Source: Rhodamnia argentea (Eukaryota > Streptophyta > Magnoliopsida > Myrtales > Myrtaceae). Taken from it: DNA of 64,000 bases. Each line of letters starts with the position of its first letter. Position 1 is the stretch's first letter. Of this stretch, positions 48,958-60,725 are shown piece after piece. The notes beneath the pieces were generated by a model. The model made no database searches. It was not told where the DNA came from and saw nothing but the letters and a program-made list of their open reading frames with translations. A program made the translations under genes and the position numbers. The stretch lies in NCBI RefSeq assembly GCF_020921035.1, contig NC_063150.1:29373826-29437825 (forward strand), given 5' to 3'.

Positions 48958-49371
48958 AAAGGCATGGAGTTCCTCTCCGTCCTCTCCAACCGCGACTTCC
49001 CCTACCGCTCCATCAAGATGCTCTCCTCCAAGCGCTCCGCTGGCAAGCACATGACCTTCCAGGACTGGGACTATGTCGTCGAGGAGCTCAAAGCTGATAG
49101 CTTTGAGCGCGTAGACATCGCTCTGTTCAGTGCGGGCGGGTCAATAAGCAAGGAGTTCGGGTCCATCGCCGTCGAGAAGGGGACGATTGTGGTGGACAAT
49201 AGCTCAGCCTTCAGGATGGTCGAAGGCATGCCTTTGGTCATACCCGAGGTGAATCCTGAAGCCATGGAGGGTGTTAGGCTCGGGACGGGAAAGGGGACTC
49301 TCATTGCGAACCCCAATTGCTCGACCATCATTTGCTTGATGGCTGCCACACCGCTGCATTGGAGTGCCAAG
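48958..49371 (+). pseudogene. Aspartate-semialdehyde dehydrogenase fragment
   Basis: An open frame reads MEFLSVLSNRDFPYRSIKML through DIALFSAGGSISKEFG, VVDNSSAFRM, IPEVNPEAMEG and NPNCSTIICLMAATPLH. This is the N-terminal half of plant ASADH, including the catalytic Cys in NPNCST. The enzyme makes aspartate semialdehyde in the lysine/threonine/methionine pathway. Missing are the transit peptide, the nucleotide-binding GxxGxxG start and the whole C-terminal domain. The end at AAG|GTGAGG is a good splice donor, so the piece stops at an exon edge and then runs into non-coding DNA. It is most likely a duplicated or captured gene fragment. It has no own promoter that I can see. Confidence 0.85.
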
Positions 49372-50986
49372 GTGAGGCAAAACTCTTGGTTTCAACTTGA
49401 ATGCAGGGGACGTGTCACCTGAAAGTTTTGATCTTCTGCATTGCTTTTGAGTTCTAGATGTCCAGGAAGTTGTTGTTTACATTGCGAGGGTACTGCATTT
49501 GGTGTCTTCAAAGACAGGAATAAAGGAGCTTTGAGTGAGGAAATCACTGGGTATCTAAATGAATTTGATGTCATGGAGATTGTTATTGTCTTGGTAGAAT
49601 TTATAATTTCAAATGTTTGTTTATTAGCTAAGACGAAGCATGATGATTGCTGCTCGTCGTGTGCTAATGTCCCCTTTACAAATTGAAATTTATAATTTCA
49701 ATCCATCTTCTTCTTCATGATGCCCAATGTTTTTCTCACGCAGATTGACAATCCTTCCCCAGTCTACTTCAGCATATTCCACGTCGATCATAGTGTACAA
49801 CTCGCATTTCAGTAAATAAGAGGTCACAAAATGCGTTTGCAGTGAATGTAAAATGTGTCTGGGCAAGTTTGAAAATTCGTCCACGAATGTAACATGGATA
49901 TTTGATCTGGAACAGCTGACTGGAAAATACTTATATGGAAACCTTCAACGTCATAAGAGCGGGCGATTCCACCCACGCCATAAATGACGGGGCAACTTCA
50001 AATGGTCATAACTTTTGATGCGGGAGGAGTTTTGACGCATACAACATATCAAATCAAAGAGGATTGCGAGCTCTTCAAAGCAGCAAATTGGCAGAGGTGA
50101 ATTGGGCCACGTTTGATCTCCAAATTCACTCGTTTCCTGCATATTTTTGGGATGCGTTTTGAGGACTTTCCCCTTTATCAACATTTGAAGTAATTGTGTT
50201 ATTCGATTTTAATTATTCGATTGTTTCCTAAAGGGCTACCTCCCTGTAAATAGGCACCTAAGACATTATAAAAGCACTCATTATTCAGCATAAATATTAA
50301 GCTTTGGAACCCTTTCGGAGTATATCTTCCTTTGCGTCAATACTGCCATTAATTACCTAGAGCAGGACTCGACTTGTTTCTTCCTTTCCAAACGAGTCAT
50401 GCACAACAGTTCATGGTGATGATGTTTTTAGTCATGATCGATATTAATCCGTCTCATAGTACCGTGATACTTGGTTGTGACGTCCAATCTAGCACCATAG
50501 GTTTGCAACTTCCTGGGCTGAAGATTGAATGACTAGGACCCTCATAGCTTAGAACACCCTGGATCTCATCTTCAGAGGTTATTGTTAACTTTTCACTTGT
50601 TTTTTCCGGATCTGTACAATGATGAATTTGTTATTTGTGAGTAGTATTATGCCAAAGCTTCTGTATCATCAGCAACCCGGCATTCGAAAAGACCCAGTTC
50701 TAAGCGAGGACTTCAAAACCAGAAAATATCGGGTTGCATTGACATCAGCATGTAACTACAATGGCTATATGAAGCAGAAACGTTTATTCTGTTGCTGTCC
50801 CCCTTGCAGATTGAGGTGATGTTTATTAAGGATGGGAAGATTAATTGAGTTTTGCATGTTCCGGTTGGCAAAGCTGTACTGACCCAGCATATAGAAGGAC
50901 AATGGCATAAACACTAATTGTTACTCTATGTATGTGTTTCTGTTCTTTGGGGAGAGAAATATGAGATGTGCATGAGATCTGGCATC
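49372..50986. other. Spacer and 5' flank of germin-like pseudogene B
   Basis: The block 49785-50090 recurs at 60040-60340 and the block from 50684 onward recurs from 60341. The intervening 0.6 kb (50091-50683) is absent from the later copy. No gene was seen. Confidence 0.55.
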
Positions 50987-50994
50987 TATAAATA
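50987..50994 (+). promoter_or_regulatory. TATA box kept by germin-like pseudogene B
   Basis: TATAAATA 84 bp before the former start codon, in the same context as genes A and C. The core promoter has outlived the coding sequence. Confidence 0.6.
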
Positions 50995-51070
50995 GGCAAC
51001 TTTTTGTAGCAAGTTTTCCCATCCAACAGAGCACTTGAGAGTAGAAAGAAAGAGAGGGAAGAAAACCAAA

Positions 51071-51716
51071 ATGTCGAGGAGCATTCAACTTTCCACCGGT
51101 TTCGCACTCTTGGCTCTGGCACTGTCCTTTGTCAACGCTTATGACCCAAGTCCCCTGCAGGAGATCTGCGTTGCAGTCAAAGAATTTCCTGAATTGATAT
51201 ATTTTATTCTCGATATTAGAGTAGTCCACCTTTAAGACGACATTCTAAATGGGTGCGCTATGGAAGCTCGTTAGGCATTACGATCTTCCGAACAAGACAT
51301 TGAATTTCACACAGAACAGGACAATTAAGTGCACGTTGATACATTTTTCCTTCTCGCTGGGACCTTATTGGGTCCTAGGATGTGCCTCAAAGGCATTATG
51401 TTAGCAACCATTTCCTCTCAACAGGAACTCCTCTCTATGTTGTGCTTGTGAATGGAAAGTTCTGCAAGAACCCCAATCTTGCCACAGCAAAGGACTTCCT
51501 CTTCTCTGGCCTCCTTTGTCACGTCCAACCAACTGAACAATTCTCGATTTGCAAAAGTCCTCAACCCTGGAGGTGTTTTCTTTTTCCCGATTGGGATTCA
51601 CTTCCAGCTCAACGTTGGAAGGACCAATGAAGTCATGATCACCAGTCTAAGCAGCCAAAGTCCAGGAGTCATCACTATCGCGAATGCACTGTTCAAAGCG
51701 AAACCGCCTTTTTGAT
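51071..51716 (+). pseudogene. Germin-like pseudogene B, box 1 deleted
   Basis: The start reads [20 protein letters not shown] with an intact signal peptide. The exon-1 donor has been removed by a deletion of about 45 bp, and the exon-2 acceptor GCAG has become GTTG. Exon 2 then lacks about 194 bp relative to gene A (equivalent to 45387-45580). This removes residues 67-131, including His112, His114 and Glu119 of the metal site, and shifts the frame. The following frame ([20 protein letters not shown]) ends early at KPPF followed by TGA, losing the last helix. Gene D carries the same exon-2 deletion, so the loss predates their duplication. No cupin can be made. Confidence 0.9.
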
Positions 51717-53450
51717 TGCTGTACGTACTAGATTGATTTTATTCAACACTTCGTGTCCCTTTTTTCTTCCAAATTTCGTTGTACATGTTGGTTGGGCTGA
51801 AGATTGAATATTTCATAGCTTAGAACACATTAGATCTCATCTTAAGAGTTCACTGTTAACTTTTCACTTAATTTTCCAAAACTGTACAACGATGAATTTG
51901 TTATTTGTCAGTAGTACAATGCCGAAGCATCTGTGTCATCAGCAACTTGGCATTAGGAAATACCCAATTCAAGTGTGGTTGAGTGACGGAGGACTTCAAA
52001 ACTAGAAAATATCGGATTGCATTGACACTTGACACTAGCATGTTAGATTAGAGGATTTCCAACCTGAATGCTTTACAAGCACGAACTGCTAATGACCATT
52101 GCCACTTCTGCTAAGGCTGCATAACCAACTAATAATGAACAATCTATAATGACAAAACTTCAGCAGTGACAGAGATCACGATGCTGCGTTTGTTTATAGG
52201 GAATGGAGCCTAAAAAAATTCCTGTTTTATGAGAAACTGTTATTGCTATTTGCTTGCTGTACGCGCTAGTTTGTTTGATCCACCACTTGGCATCCCTTCT
52301 TTTTCTTCCACGTTCTGTTGTACATGTTGGTTGGGGTTCTCATATTGCATTTCCTTTAGATTTAGCTCCCCGTAGCTTATTGTCCTTTTGATATTCACTT
52401 AATCTATGAACCAGAAGAGGGGTCAGTAAGTGTTAAAAGTACTGAAAAAGAAAACAACAGCTCTGATGTAGGTTTCTTCACACATATGTAAGCAGGTTTC
52501 CTGAAGTCCCCTGATTGTAAAGCGCGGTTATCCCAAAAAAAAAAATGCGACTTCATTTCGCATAATTACTGGACAGTGATCAGTATATGAAGGGTGTCCC
52601 CATGAATGGATGCTTTGATAGTTGTTATTAGTTATGGATGGTTATTATGGTTGTTGGTCAAGGGTTAGAAAATGGGAAAACCTTTAAATTCTCTACTTTA
52701 ATCAATTTTCCAAAGTATCAACACCATATGTGACCAAACAACTGAAAAGTTATCAGTACTGCCAAGTACTTTTAAACAGAAAAAGAGAAAAAAAACTGAC
52801 ACTAGTTTCAATACAATCAGCCAATTCTTACTAATACAATCTTTTTGGTGCAACTATTCCTCTTCTTCTAGTTGAAGCACACTGACTATTCTTCATCAGT
52901 CTACTCAGCATATTCCTGTGTTGCCAACAGATGCTATATTAAGGTTCCACTAATCATGATTTCATCATTTTGAGTGTTTAATTAGTGCATTTCCTACTAC
53001 CAAATAGGCAACTTTTCTGTTACTCTTTCAGCTCCTGCACTGAACTCTGAAATTTAAAAGGCATAAGGTTCCATGAATGAGACTTTTTAACGATAGATTA
53101 ATTAATGATAACGCTGCATAATTCTCATCTCAAAAACGATTGTTTCACTCAGACGGTCCACCATTTCTGTCCTTTTTCATTAGGAACTCCGTTTCATGCA
53201 GGTAACTATAAAGCAAGTAAAGCATCAGCACTAAGATGACCAATTCAGGAGTGCTAGAGTACAGAGGGGACCACACTTATGCATGAGATGAGAATGAGGT
53301 CGAGCGTTTTATGTGGGAGAAAATGTTATTGCTAGAAGAAAGATCTGGCTGTGTAGTTGTTGAACAATTGTAAAGCAACAGACATATATATCATTTAGAC
53401 AATGAAAGTGATGTTTGCTTAAGGAAGAGCAAATCAGTTGATTTTACATG
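51717..53450. repeat. 3' flank of pseudogene B, duplicated at 61.3-63.05 kb
   Basis: Nearly all of this stretch recurs after pseudogene D with high similarity, including AATGCCGAAGCATCTGTGTC and the T-rich block near 52260-52330. No gene was seen. The shared end is near 53440 and 63030. Confidence 0.8.
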
Positions 53451-54012
53451 TGGTATTAGAGCCTCCATAATTTAGATCTCAAAATTACGTTTTGACTAAT
53501 TTTCGGAATTTTTTTATTCTGTAAAAATTGATTTTGATCACATATTCGGATTGTGCTGGTTAAGACAAGCAAAACTATGGGTAGATCGTCGACGGACATC
53601 GCCAGACGTGCCGCCACGCATGGCCGGTCGCATTTTTTGACAATTCGATTGAAGAGTACAAAGTCTTGAAAAATATTTTCCACATCGATCGTCGCGTACG
53701 ATTCGGTTTTAAGTAGATAAAGAGCTCAAAAAATGGGTTTGCAGGGAATTCAAACGACCACACACGTTCGAAATTTATTCAGGAATGCAACATCGATATT
53801 GCCATCAATTGCCTCGAGTAGGACTTGACTCCTCCTTTAGTTACAAGTCATGCACAACACTTGCGTGGTGATGGAGCTATTAATCATGACCGTTAAACAT
53901 CCGTCTCATTGACATCGGCATATCAACAACCTTAGCTATATGAAGCAGAAAGGTTTGTCTGTTGCTTTCCCATGAGAAGATTTAGGTGATGTGAGTTAAG
54001 AGTGAGGAAATT
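53451..54012. other. Spacer and 5' flank of germin-like gene C
   Basis: From about 53760 this matches the flank of gene A (from 44160), with local gaps. No gene was seen. Confidence 0.5.
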
Positions 54013-54348
54013 GGGATAATTATACCATGAGTACCATAACTTATGTACGGCGTTCATTTGAGTACCATAACTTTCAAAATGTTCACTTAAGTGCCATAAC
54101 TTTAAAAAATCGTTCACTTGAGTGTTACAGCAACTTTTCCGTCGTACCACATCAGCTTTTCGGCGTGCCATATCAGCTTTTTGAAGCGCCACATTATTTT
54201 TTCAGCGAGCCACGTCAGCTTTCCGACTGCCACGTCAGCTTTTTCGGTATCCACGTCAACATGACATTCAAGTGAACGATTTTTTAAAGTTATGGCACTC
54301 AAGTAAACACCATACAAAAGTTATGGCACTTTTAGTGCACTTTTCCTA
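54013..54348. mobile_element. MITE in the promoter region of germin-like gene C
   Basis: The element is flanked by AGGAAATT at 54005-54012 and at 54349-54356, an 8-bp target duplication. Its two halves are inverted copies rich in ACCATAACTT and AGTTATGGCAC phrases, and the core repeats CCACGTCAGCTTTT. It is absent from the matching flank of gene A, where the uninterrupted site lies near 44690. It ends about 150 bp upstream of the TATA box. A related element is at 57621-57942. Confidence 0.85.
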
Positions 54349-54495
54349 AGGAAATTTATTGTGTGTGTGGCTAATGGAAAATCTGTACTCACTCGAATAT
54401 CGAAGGACAATCGCTTAACCACTGAGACATTTCTTTTTGTCAATGTTTCTGTGCTTTGTGGAGAAAAATATGGGATGTGCATGAGTTCTGGCATC

Positions 54496-54503
54496 TATAA
54501 ATA
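54496..54503 (+). promoter_or_regulatory. TATA box of germin-like gene C
   Basis: TATAAATA 86 bp before the start codon, in the conserved array context. Confidence 0.75.
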
Positions 54504-54581
54504 GGCATCATTTGAAAGCAAAGTGTTCGCATCCATCAGAACACTTGAGAGTAGGTAAAAGAGAGGCAGAAGAAAATCGAA

Positions 54582-55552
54582 ATGAAGAATAGGGTTCGGC
54601 TTTCCGCCAGTTTGGCACTCTTGGCTCTGGCGCTGTCCTTCGCCGACGCCTACGACCCAAGTCCCCTGCAGGACATTTGTGTAGCAGTCAAAGAACCCGA
54701 CAATGCTTGTAAGCTTGTCTTTCCCTTCCTTGGTAGAACTCTCCGAATTAGTAAATTTTTTCTTGATTTCAGAGTAGTCCTCTGATACTCTTACTGGGTG
54801 CACTGGGGAAGCTCATCGGGCATTACGATCGATTTTTCAAACAAGAAATCGTGTACACTAATTTCAAACAAAACAGGACAATTAAGTAAACAAAACCATA
54901 ACATATCTCATTCTTAGTGCGACCTTATTGTATCCTAGGATGCGCCTCAAAGGTATATGTCAGCAACAATTTCCTCTTCACAGAAACTCCTCTCTATGCA
55001 GTGTTTGTGAATGGAAAGTTCTGCAAGAACCCCGTTCTTACCACGGCGAACGACTTCCTCTTTTCTGGCCTCCAAGTTCCTAGAAGCACGGCCAATCCAC
55101 TGGGCTCCACAGTCACCCCAGTGTTCGTGGACCAGCTACCAGGACTCAACACTCTCGGCATTTCCATGGTTCGTATTGACTTTGGAATAGGTGGTTTAAA
55201 TCCTCCGCACTTTCACCCTCGTGGCTCCGAGATTTTGCTCGTCCTGGAGGGCACCCTCTATGCAGGCTTTGTCACGTCCAACCAACTGAACCATACTTTC
55301 TTTGAGAAAGTCCTCCACCCCGGAGATGCTTTTGTTTTCCCGTTCGGGATGATTCACTTCCAGCTCAATGTTGGAAAGACCAATGCAGTCGCAATCGCCG
55401 GTTTTAGCAGCCAAAGCCCAGGAATCACCTGGGTCGCTAATGCCCTGTTCAGTGCGAAACCTCCTATTTCCCCTGAGGTACTAGCCAAGGGGTTCCAGGT
55501 GGATGAGAAGCTTGTTGAGACACTTCAGAAGAAGTTCTGGTACGAGAATTAG
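54582..55552 (+). CDS. GLP: Germin-like protein C (subfamily 1 type), intact
   Basis: Exons 54582-54708 and 55002-55552 join to 225 residues, the same lengths and phase as gene A. The signal peptide is residues 1-23 and the disulfide pair is Cys33 and Cys50. The manganese ligands His112, His114, Glu119 and His161 are all kept ([23 protein letters not shown]). The glycosylation site is NHT at 139. It differs from A at scattered positions (for example Phe103 for Tyr, Phe113 for Ile, Phe157 for Ile, Trp186 for Thr), several lying in or near the cupin core. A and C are recent duplicates, shown by similarity continuing through intron and 3' flank. A MITE in its upstream region may have changed its expression relative to A. 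Confidence 0.92.
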
Positions 55553-55826
55553 CCTGAGAGATGCATCTGACAATGGCGTCATCTCTGTGTACTTGATTAA
55601 AAGAACTTTAAGTCGTCTGATGAAGTTCCCAGTTCAAGCATGAAGAAAGTTCCCTTGTGTAACATCTTGTATCGATATCAGTATAATAAGGCTGTTGTTT
55701 TCTTCACCATCCACTTGTGATGAACTTATTTCATGGAACTAGACAGTAAGCTCGACACTACACTCTACCATGTCACAGGATTTCCAACCTGAATGCTTTA
55801 CAAGCACGAACTGCTGATAACCATCG

Positions 55827-56613
55827 TCAGTTCTACTAGGGCTGCATAACTAATAAGGAATGAATCAGTAACAATTGGAACTCCAGTAGTTACAGGGATC
55901 ATGATGCTGCGTTGAGTTTATTGGGAATGAAGCCTCACAGGACTATTGTATTTTGGATATCATCAGTCAAAAGAACCACATATTCAGACATAGAGAACCA
56001 TGGCCGAGGGCACGATCTCCACCAACTGCATCAAAAAGCAATTACGTCGAACACATCAAGTTTCTTGCTGCCGTGGGCGCAATAAGAACCACATATTCAG
56101 ACATTAATATCATTGATAGATAAATGATATCACTGATAATGAAGTTATCGTGTAATAGATTCAATTCAAAATCGGATGATCCAAGACGTCGGCGTCCGCA
56201 TTGTCGTGGAAAGCCGAAATAGAGACCTGAAAGATGGACCGGTGTAAACATCCGTTAGGAACTCGGGGATTCTGGCTTTTACTAGTGAAGTCTAGAGCTT
56301 GTACTGTGGTAACTCACCACTAGACATCTTATCAGGAAGCAAGTGCAGCAAGTTGCCGTGACAAGCCGACCTGCCACATGATTCGTTAGGATGCGTGACC
56401 GAATTGACATAGTCATGAAGTAAATAACAGTTATACGAATTCCGATTGCCCAAGTATTCATACGGCTGCTATCAGATGTTATCCAAAATACAAATAGTCC
56501 TGCGAGGCTTCATTCCCAATAAACTCAACGCAGCATCATGATCCCTGTAACGACTAAAGTTCCAATTGTTACTGATTCGTTCCTTATTAGTTGTGCAGCC
56601 TTAGTAGAACTGA
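55827..56613. repeat. Long inverted repeat downstream of gene C
   Basis: Arms 55827-55964 and 56475-56613 are inverted copies of about 138 bp, differing at only about ten positions, separated by about 510 bp. The arm sequence is germin-like 3' flank, also present in direct orientation after gene A (about 46127-46250). Transcription across it would give a long hairpin. Confidence 0.85.
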
Positions 56614-57620
56614 AGTAAATAACAGTTACACTGAATGAAAGTAATCTGCAAGCCGAGACCTGTTTCGGAAGGGTTCGTGTCTATTCGCTTGCTTTTATAA
56701 CAGTTACACTGAATGTATTTTTGTTTTTTTTTGCCCCATCACCATCTGAAAGCCACGGTTTGAACAAGTCCATGGGCGGATGAGGAATTTCGAAAATTCT
56801 TTCGAAAATCTGAAATTTTGTATCCCTCAAATAATTAAAAGAGACTCCAATTCAACAAATGAAATTACTTGGAACAAAAATCCATATGTTGACTAAAAGA
56901 CCTGAGCCAGATGGGAAGACTCACGAATCGACTTGAATAACTAGTGGTTCAAGAATACCGACACTCACATACCAACATTTTCCACCAATTTGCTTGACAT
57001 GTCAATTACAAAGAAAACTTGGAAAAGTAAGTCATCGTTCTGTACCACTTACTCACTATCCCCTAAGGCACCCGATAAACCGATTGAAACAGGAAAAGAT
57101 TTTATCTTGCAATATATATATATATCCAACTCGATCCGTTTTGACCCATATTACCAAATTAATAAATAAAAAATTCACACCAAATAAAAAAGCAAATTAA
57201 ACAATAATAAAGTTAATAAATAAAATAAAAATATAAAAAATCTATAAGTTTAAATACTTATAAAAAAAAAAAAAAGCTCACGAATTGGGTTGTGGTCCCT
57301 TTTTTTTAATTGGTTGTGACCCATATTTAATGAGCCTAGTTTCATATGGTTAGCTCGTTTTTCTGTTAAAAATCAATCCAATCTGGTCAACACGAACCTC
57401 GAATCTATTTCACCAAGCAAACGAAATTTCGCAAGTGCTCTTTGATTTCAAGACGAGAGATAGAGAATCCAGTGATTAGCAAAATCCATCTACTTGATTC
57501 ATGCACGCACATCATCCATCAGAGTACATCAACCCACGACCAAATTCTCCACGACTTGATTCTTGGCATCCTAGCAATCAAGACAAAAGCCACCGGCACA
57601 AGCATAAGAACCATAAATTG
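56614..57620. other. AT-rich spacer, no gene recognised
   Basis: It contains a short (TA)n run near 57112-57123 and A-rich stretches (57160-57275). No open frame has recognisable content. Confidence 0.5.
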
Positions 57621-57942
57621 GGGATAAGTATACTATCGGTGCCATAACTTTTATACGGCATTCACTTGAGTGCCATAACTTTCAAAACGTTCACTTAAGT
57701 GTCATAACTTTCAAAAATTGTTCAGTTGAGTGTTATCGCTAATGGGGACGCTGAAAAGCCGACGTGGACGCGAGAAAGCCGACATAGCACGCCGTAAAAG
57801 CCGACATGAATGACGAAAAAGTTGACGTAGGACTCAAGTGAATGATTTTTGAAAGTTATGGCACTCAAGTGAATGTTTTAAAAGTTATGGCACTTAAGTG
57901 AACGCCGTACATAAGTTATGATACCCACGGTGTATTTATCCC
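57621..57942. mobile_element. Second MITE of the 54013 family
   Basis: Begins GGGATAAGTATAC and ends with TTATCCC. The inner phrases TGCCATAACTTT and AAAGTTATGGCACTCAAGTG are mirror copies and match the element at 54013-54348. The central part repeats AAAGCCGAC phrases. No exact target duplication was seen. Confidence 0.75.
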
Positions 57943-59205
57943 AATAAACCGAGTACTCTTGCAGCTATTGAACATGAAAGCCAAAAAACCAATTCAGTGA
58001 ATAATATTGTTATAATATAAACACGCGAAAACTAACCAGGATCTTGCAAATAAGTCAATGCGAAAAGCCCGGATAAATAACGATGAACGATAAAGGACAT
58101 AAGAGATTATATGGTTCGGTCCGAATATCGGTACCTACATGCACAGGGAGAGCTAGTAAGAATAATCCACTATAATCGGATAAATCACAGTTACAATTAC
58201 TCAATATGCTCGTGTTTCCCGCACTTAGATTATACCCAAATCCAAAGTTATTCTAGATAAACAACTCACGAGTGAATATAATAAACTTACGCACAAATCC
58301 CCCTGCGGTCGAAATCCTTCGTACAGCCCGAACCCAAGAACGCGTAGAGTTCTCGGTTTTCTTTCTTCTTCGTATGAGGGCTACTGGGCCGTCCTTTTTT
58401 TTTTTTTTTTTAAATCTGCGCGGACTTCTTTTTCGTCTTCTTTGTGCGATGAGAAGCACGAAGGAACCCCTGGCAGCTACAGTGCACTCTCTTTTAAACC
58501 CACGCCCTAGTACCTTCTGTATTATAGGGTCAACAACTTTTCTTCTTGTTTTTGACCTGCGTCCACACAAGATCTAGGGTGGGTTTGGTTCGACATTTGG
58601 AAAGAGCTTTGGGGGAATGCAAATGCTGAAAGCTAATGCTGGGGCTTCCAGCATTGGGCTTTCAGCCTTCCCAAGAGGAATATTTGGCCAAATGCTCCTT
58701 CGAAATGCTTGCCAAACGGTTCACTAATCTATATATTAAATGATAATAGTCTTTTCTTTTGTCTTGTAGTGCCAAGGAAATCTGCAGAAGTTTTCCACGC
58801 GTCCCAATTCTTGATTCGTTAAAGATTTTCTTTTTCCAAATTAATTTAACAAATCAATATATCCATAAACGATTTAAACTCGAGACATAAATATAACAAA
58901 TATAACCAACATCTAATACGAAATCAGATGATTAGATGTGGAAAATAAGCACATTCTGTCCAAACCAAAATTGACTTTATGAAATGATAATTTCTCTTAG
59001 ATATCTAGTACTGATCAAGGGACTGATGCAATATACTATATTACATCTAATGATTTTCGGGGAGCTTCTCCTTGTTCTTCCATCATCCCCTTCTTCTCCT
59101 GCTGCTGGCCCGGCTCTGCCCTGTAGCCTCCGCTCGCAGTGGTGGAGGTCGGGTACGGCCCAGCCTCCTGCTGCTGCTGCCGCTCGTCCCTGCCGCCCAT
59201 CCCCG
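57943..59205. other. Retroelement-like debris, no intact gene
   Basis: The 58080-58330 part, with the phrase ATGGTTCGGTCCGAATATC, looks like retrotransposon terminal sequence, but no partner repeat is in the window. Around 58575-58720 a TTTGGTTCGACATTTGG phrase resembles the end of the element at 31138. The open frames at 58253-58577 are low complexity. Confidence 0.35.
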
Positions 59206-59436
59206 GACAAAGGCGTGATCTTGACTCACGGGAATTTCATCGCAGCATCTCTGATGATGACCACGGATCAAGAAATGGCGGGGGATTTGCACTATGCGCT
59301 CCTCTGTGTCCTGCTCATGTTCCACGTGTTCGGGCTCACAGTGATCACTTAGTCGCAGCTCCAGAAGGGGAACACGCTTGTGTCGTGGGGGAGGTTCGAA
59401 CTCAACTCGGCCCTAAGGGCTGTCGGGAAGTCATAG
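59206..59436 (+). pseudogene. 4-coumarate:CoA ligase-like (AMP-binding) fragment
   Basis: The frame reads DKGVILTHGNFIAASLMMT, then LLMFHVFGLTVIT, then a TAG stop at 59350-59352, and continues QLQKGNTLVSWGRFELNSAL RAVGKS to another TAG. The KGV-LTH-NFIA segment follows the AMP-binding motif in plant 4CL and 4CL-like (acyl-CoA synthetase) proteins, and LPMFHVFGL and QKGNT-V are family blocks. Only about 75 of some 550 residues are present. The upstream GC-rich sequence does not read as the missing motif. It is a dead fragment. Confidence 0.8.
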
Positions 59437-60641
59437 ATCACACATTTATGGGTTGACTTCAAGGCGGTAGGACGATGGCTTACCTCTGGCGAGTTCAGAA
59501 GGGGAGGCGTCGGGAAAGAGAGGGTGATTTGAAGGTTGACGACGGTGGCGATCGAACATGAATGGGGAAGGAGAGGACGAGGATCTGAGTGAAGGGAAGA
59601 GAGACATGACCAGAGGCGGGTGATGAAGGCAGGCGTGGAGGAGGGCGACAGCTGCTTGCGAGTTGCGAGGGCAAGAAAGACGTGACGCTCCGTACAACAT
59701 GTCCATGACTTAACCTTTTGACTGGTCGAAAATGGATAAAAAATGAGTTCTAGTGTAACCCATTTTTGACCCATCAGATTTAACTTCAATTTTTTAGACT
59801 CATTTTTACTGGGTCTTCTAAGAGATGACAACTCATATAGAACTTATTTATGCAAAATATGGGTCAAAAAAGGTTAGAGCAGACTCTGAAATTCTGGAAG
59901 ATTGCACAAATGGCATCTTCAAAAGTAATTGTTATGCTGAGTCTTACTGAACTTCAGTTCATGCAAAAACTATATAACAAGGATAGCACCAGGATTGAAA
60001 TTACAAAGTATAGGACAACGGCGTGTGCAAGAGATGGATTCCACGTCGATCATAGCGGGCAACTCGCATTTCAGTAAATATAAGAGGTCAAAAAATGCGT
60101 TTGCAGTGAATCTAAAATGTGTCCGGACAAGTTCGAAAATTCTTCCACGAATGTAACATGGATATTTGAAGTAGAACAGCTGGCTGGAAAATACTTATAT
60201 GGAAACCTTCAGCGTCGTAAGAGCGGGCGATTCCAACCATGCCATAAATGACAGGACAGCTTCAAAGGGTCGTAACTTTTGATGCGGGAGGAGTTGTGAC
60301 GCGTACAACATATCAAATCAAAGAGGATTGCGAGATCTTCGAAAAGACCCAGTTCTAAGTGAGGACTTCAAAACTAGAAAAGATCGGATTGCATTGACAT
60401 CAGCATGTAACTACAACGGCTATATGAAGCAGAAACGTTTATTCTGTTGCTGTCCCCCTTGCAGATTGCGGTGATGTTTATTAAGGATGGGAAGATTAAT
60501 TGAGTTTTGCATGTTCCGGTTGGCAAAGCTGTACTGACTCTGAATATAGAAAGACAATGGCATAAACACTAATTATTACTCTATGTATATGTCTCTGTTC
60601 TTTGGGGAGAGAAATATGAGATGTGCATGAGATCTGGCATC
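59437..60641. other. Spacer and 5' flank of germin-like pseudogene D
   Basis: No gene to about 60040. From there the sequence is the duplicated flank seen at 49785-50090 and 50684-50986, joined directly. Confidence 0.55.
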
Positions 60642-60649
60642 TATAAATA
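60642..60649 (+). promoter_or_regulatory. TATA box kept by germin-like pseudogene D
   Basis: TATAAATA 84 bp before the former start codon, in the conserved array context. Confidence 0.6.
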
Positions 60650-60725
60650 GGCAACATTTTGTAGCAAGTTTTCGCATCCAACAGAGCACTTGAGAGTAGA
60701 AAGAAAGAGAGGGAAGAAAACCAAA

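Noticed and set aside
58080..58330. Possible retrotransposon long terminal repeat
   Set aside because: The phrases look LTR-like, but no second copy, primer-binding site or coding region is in the window.
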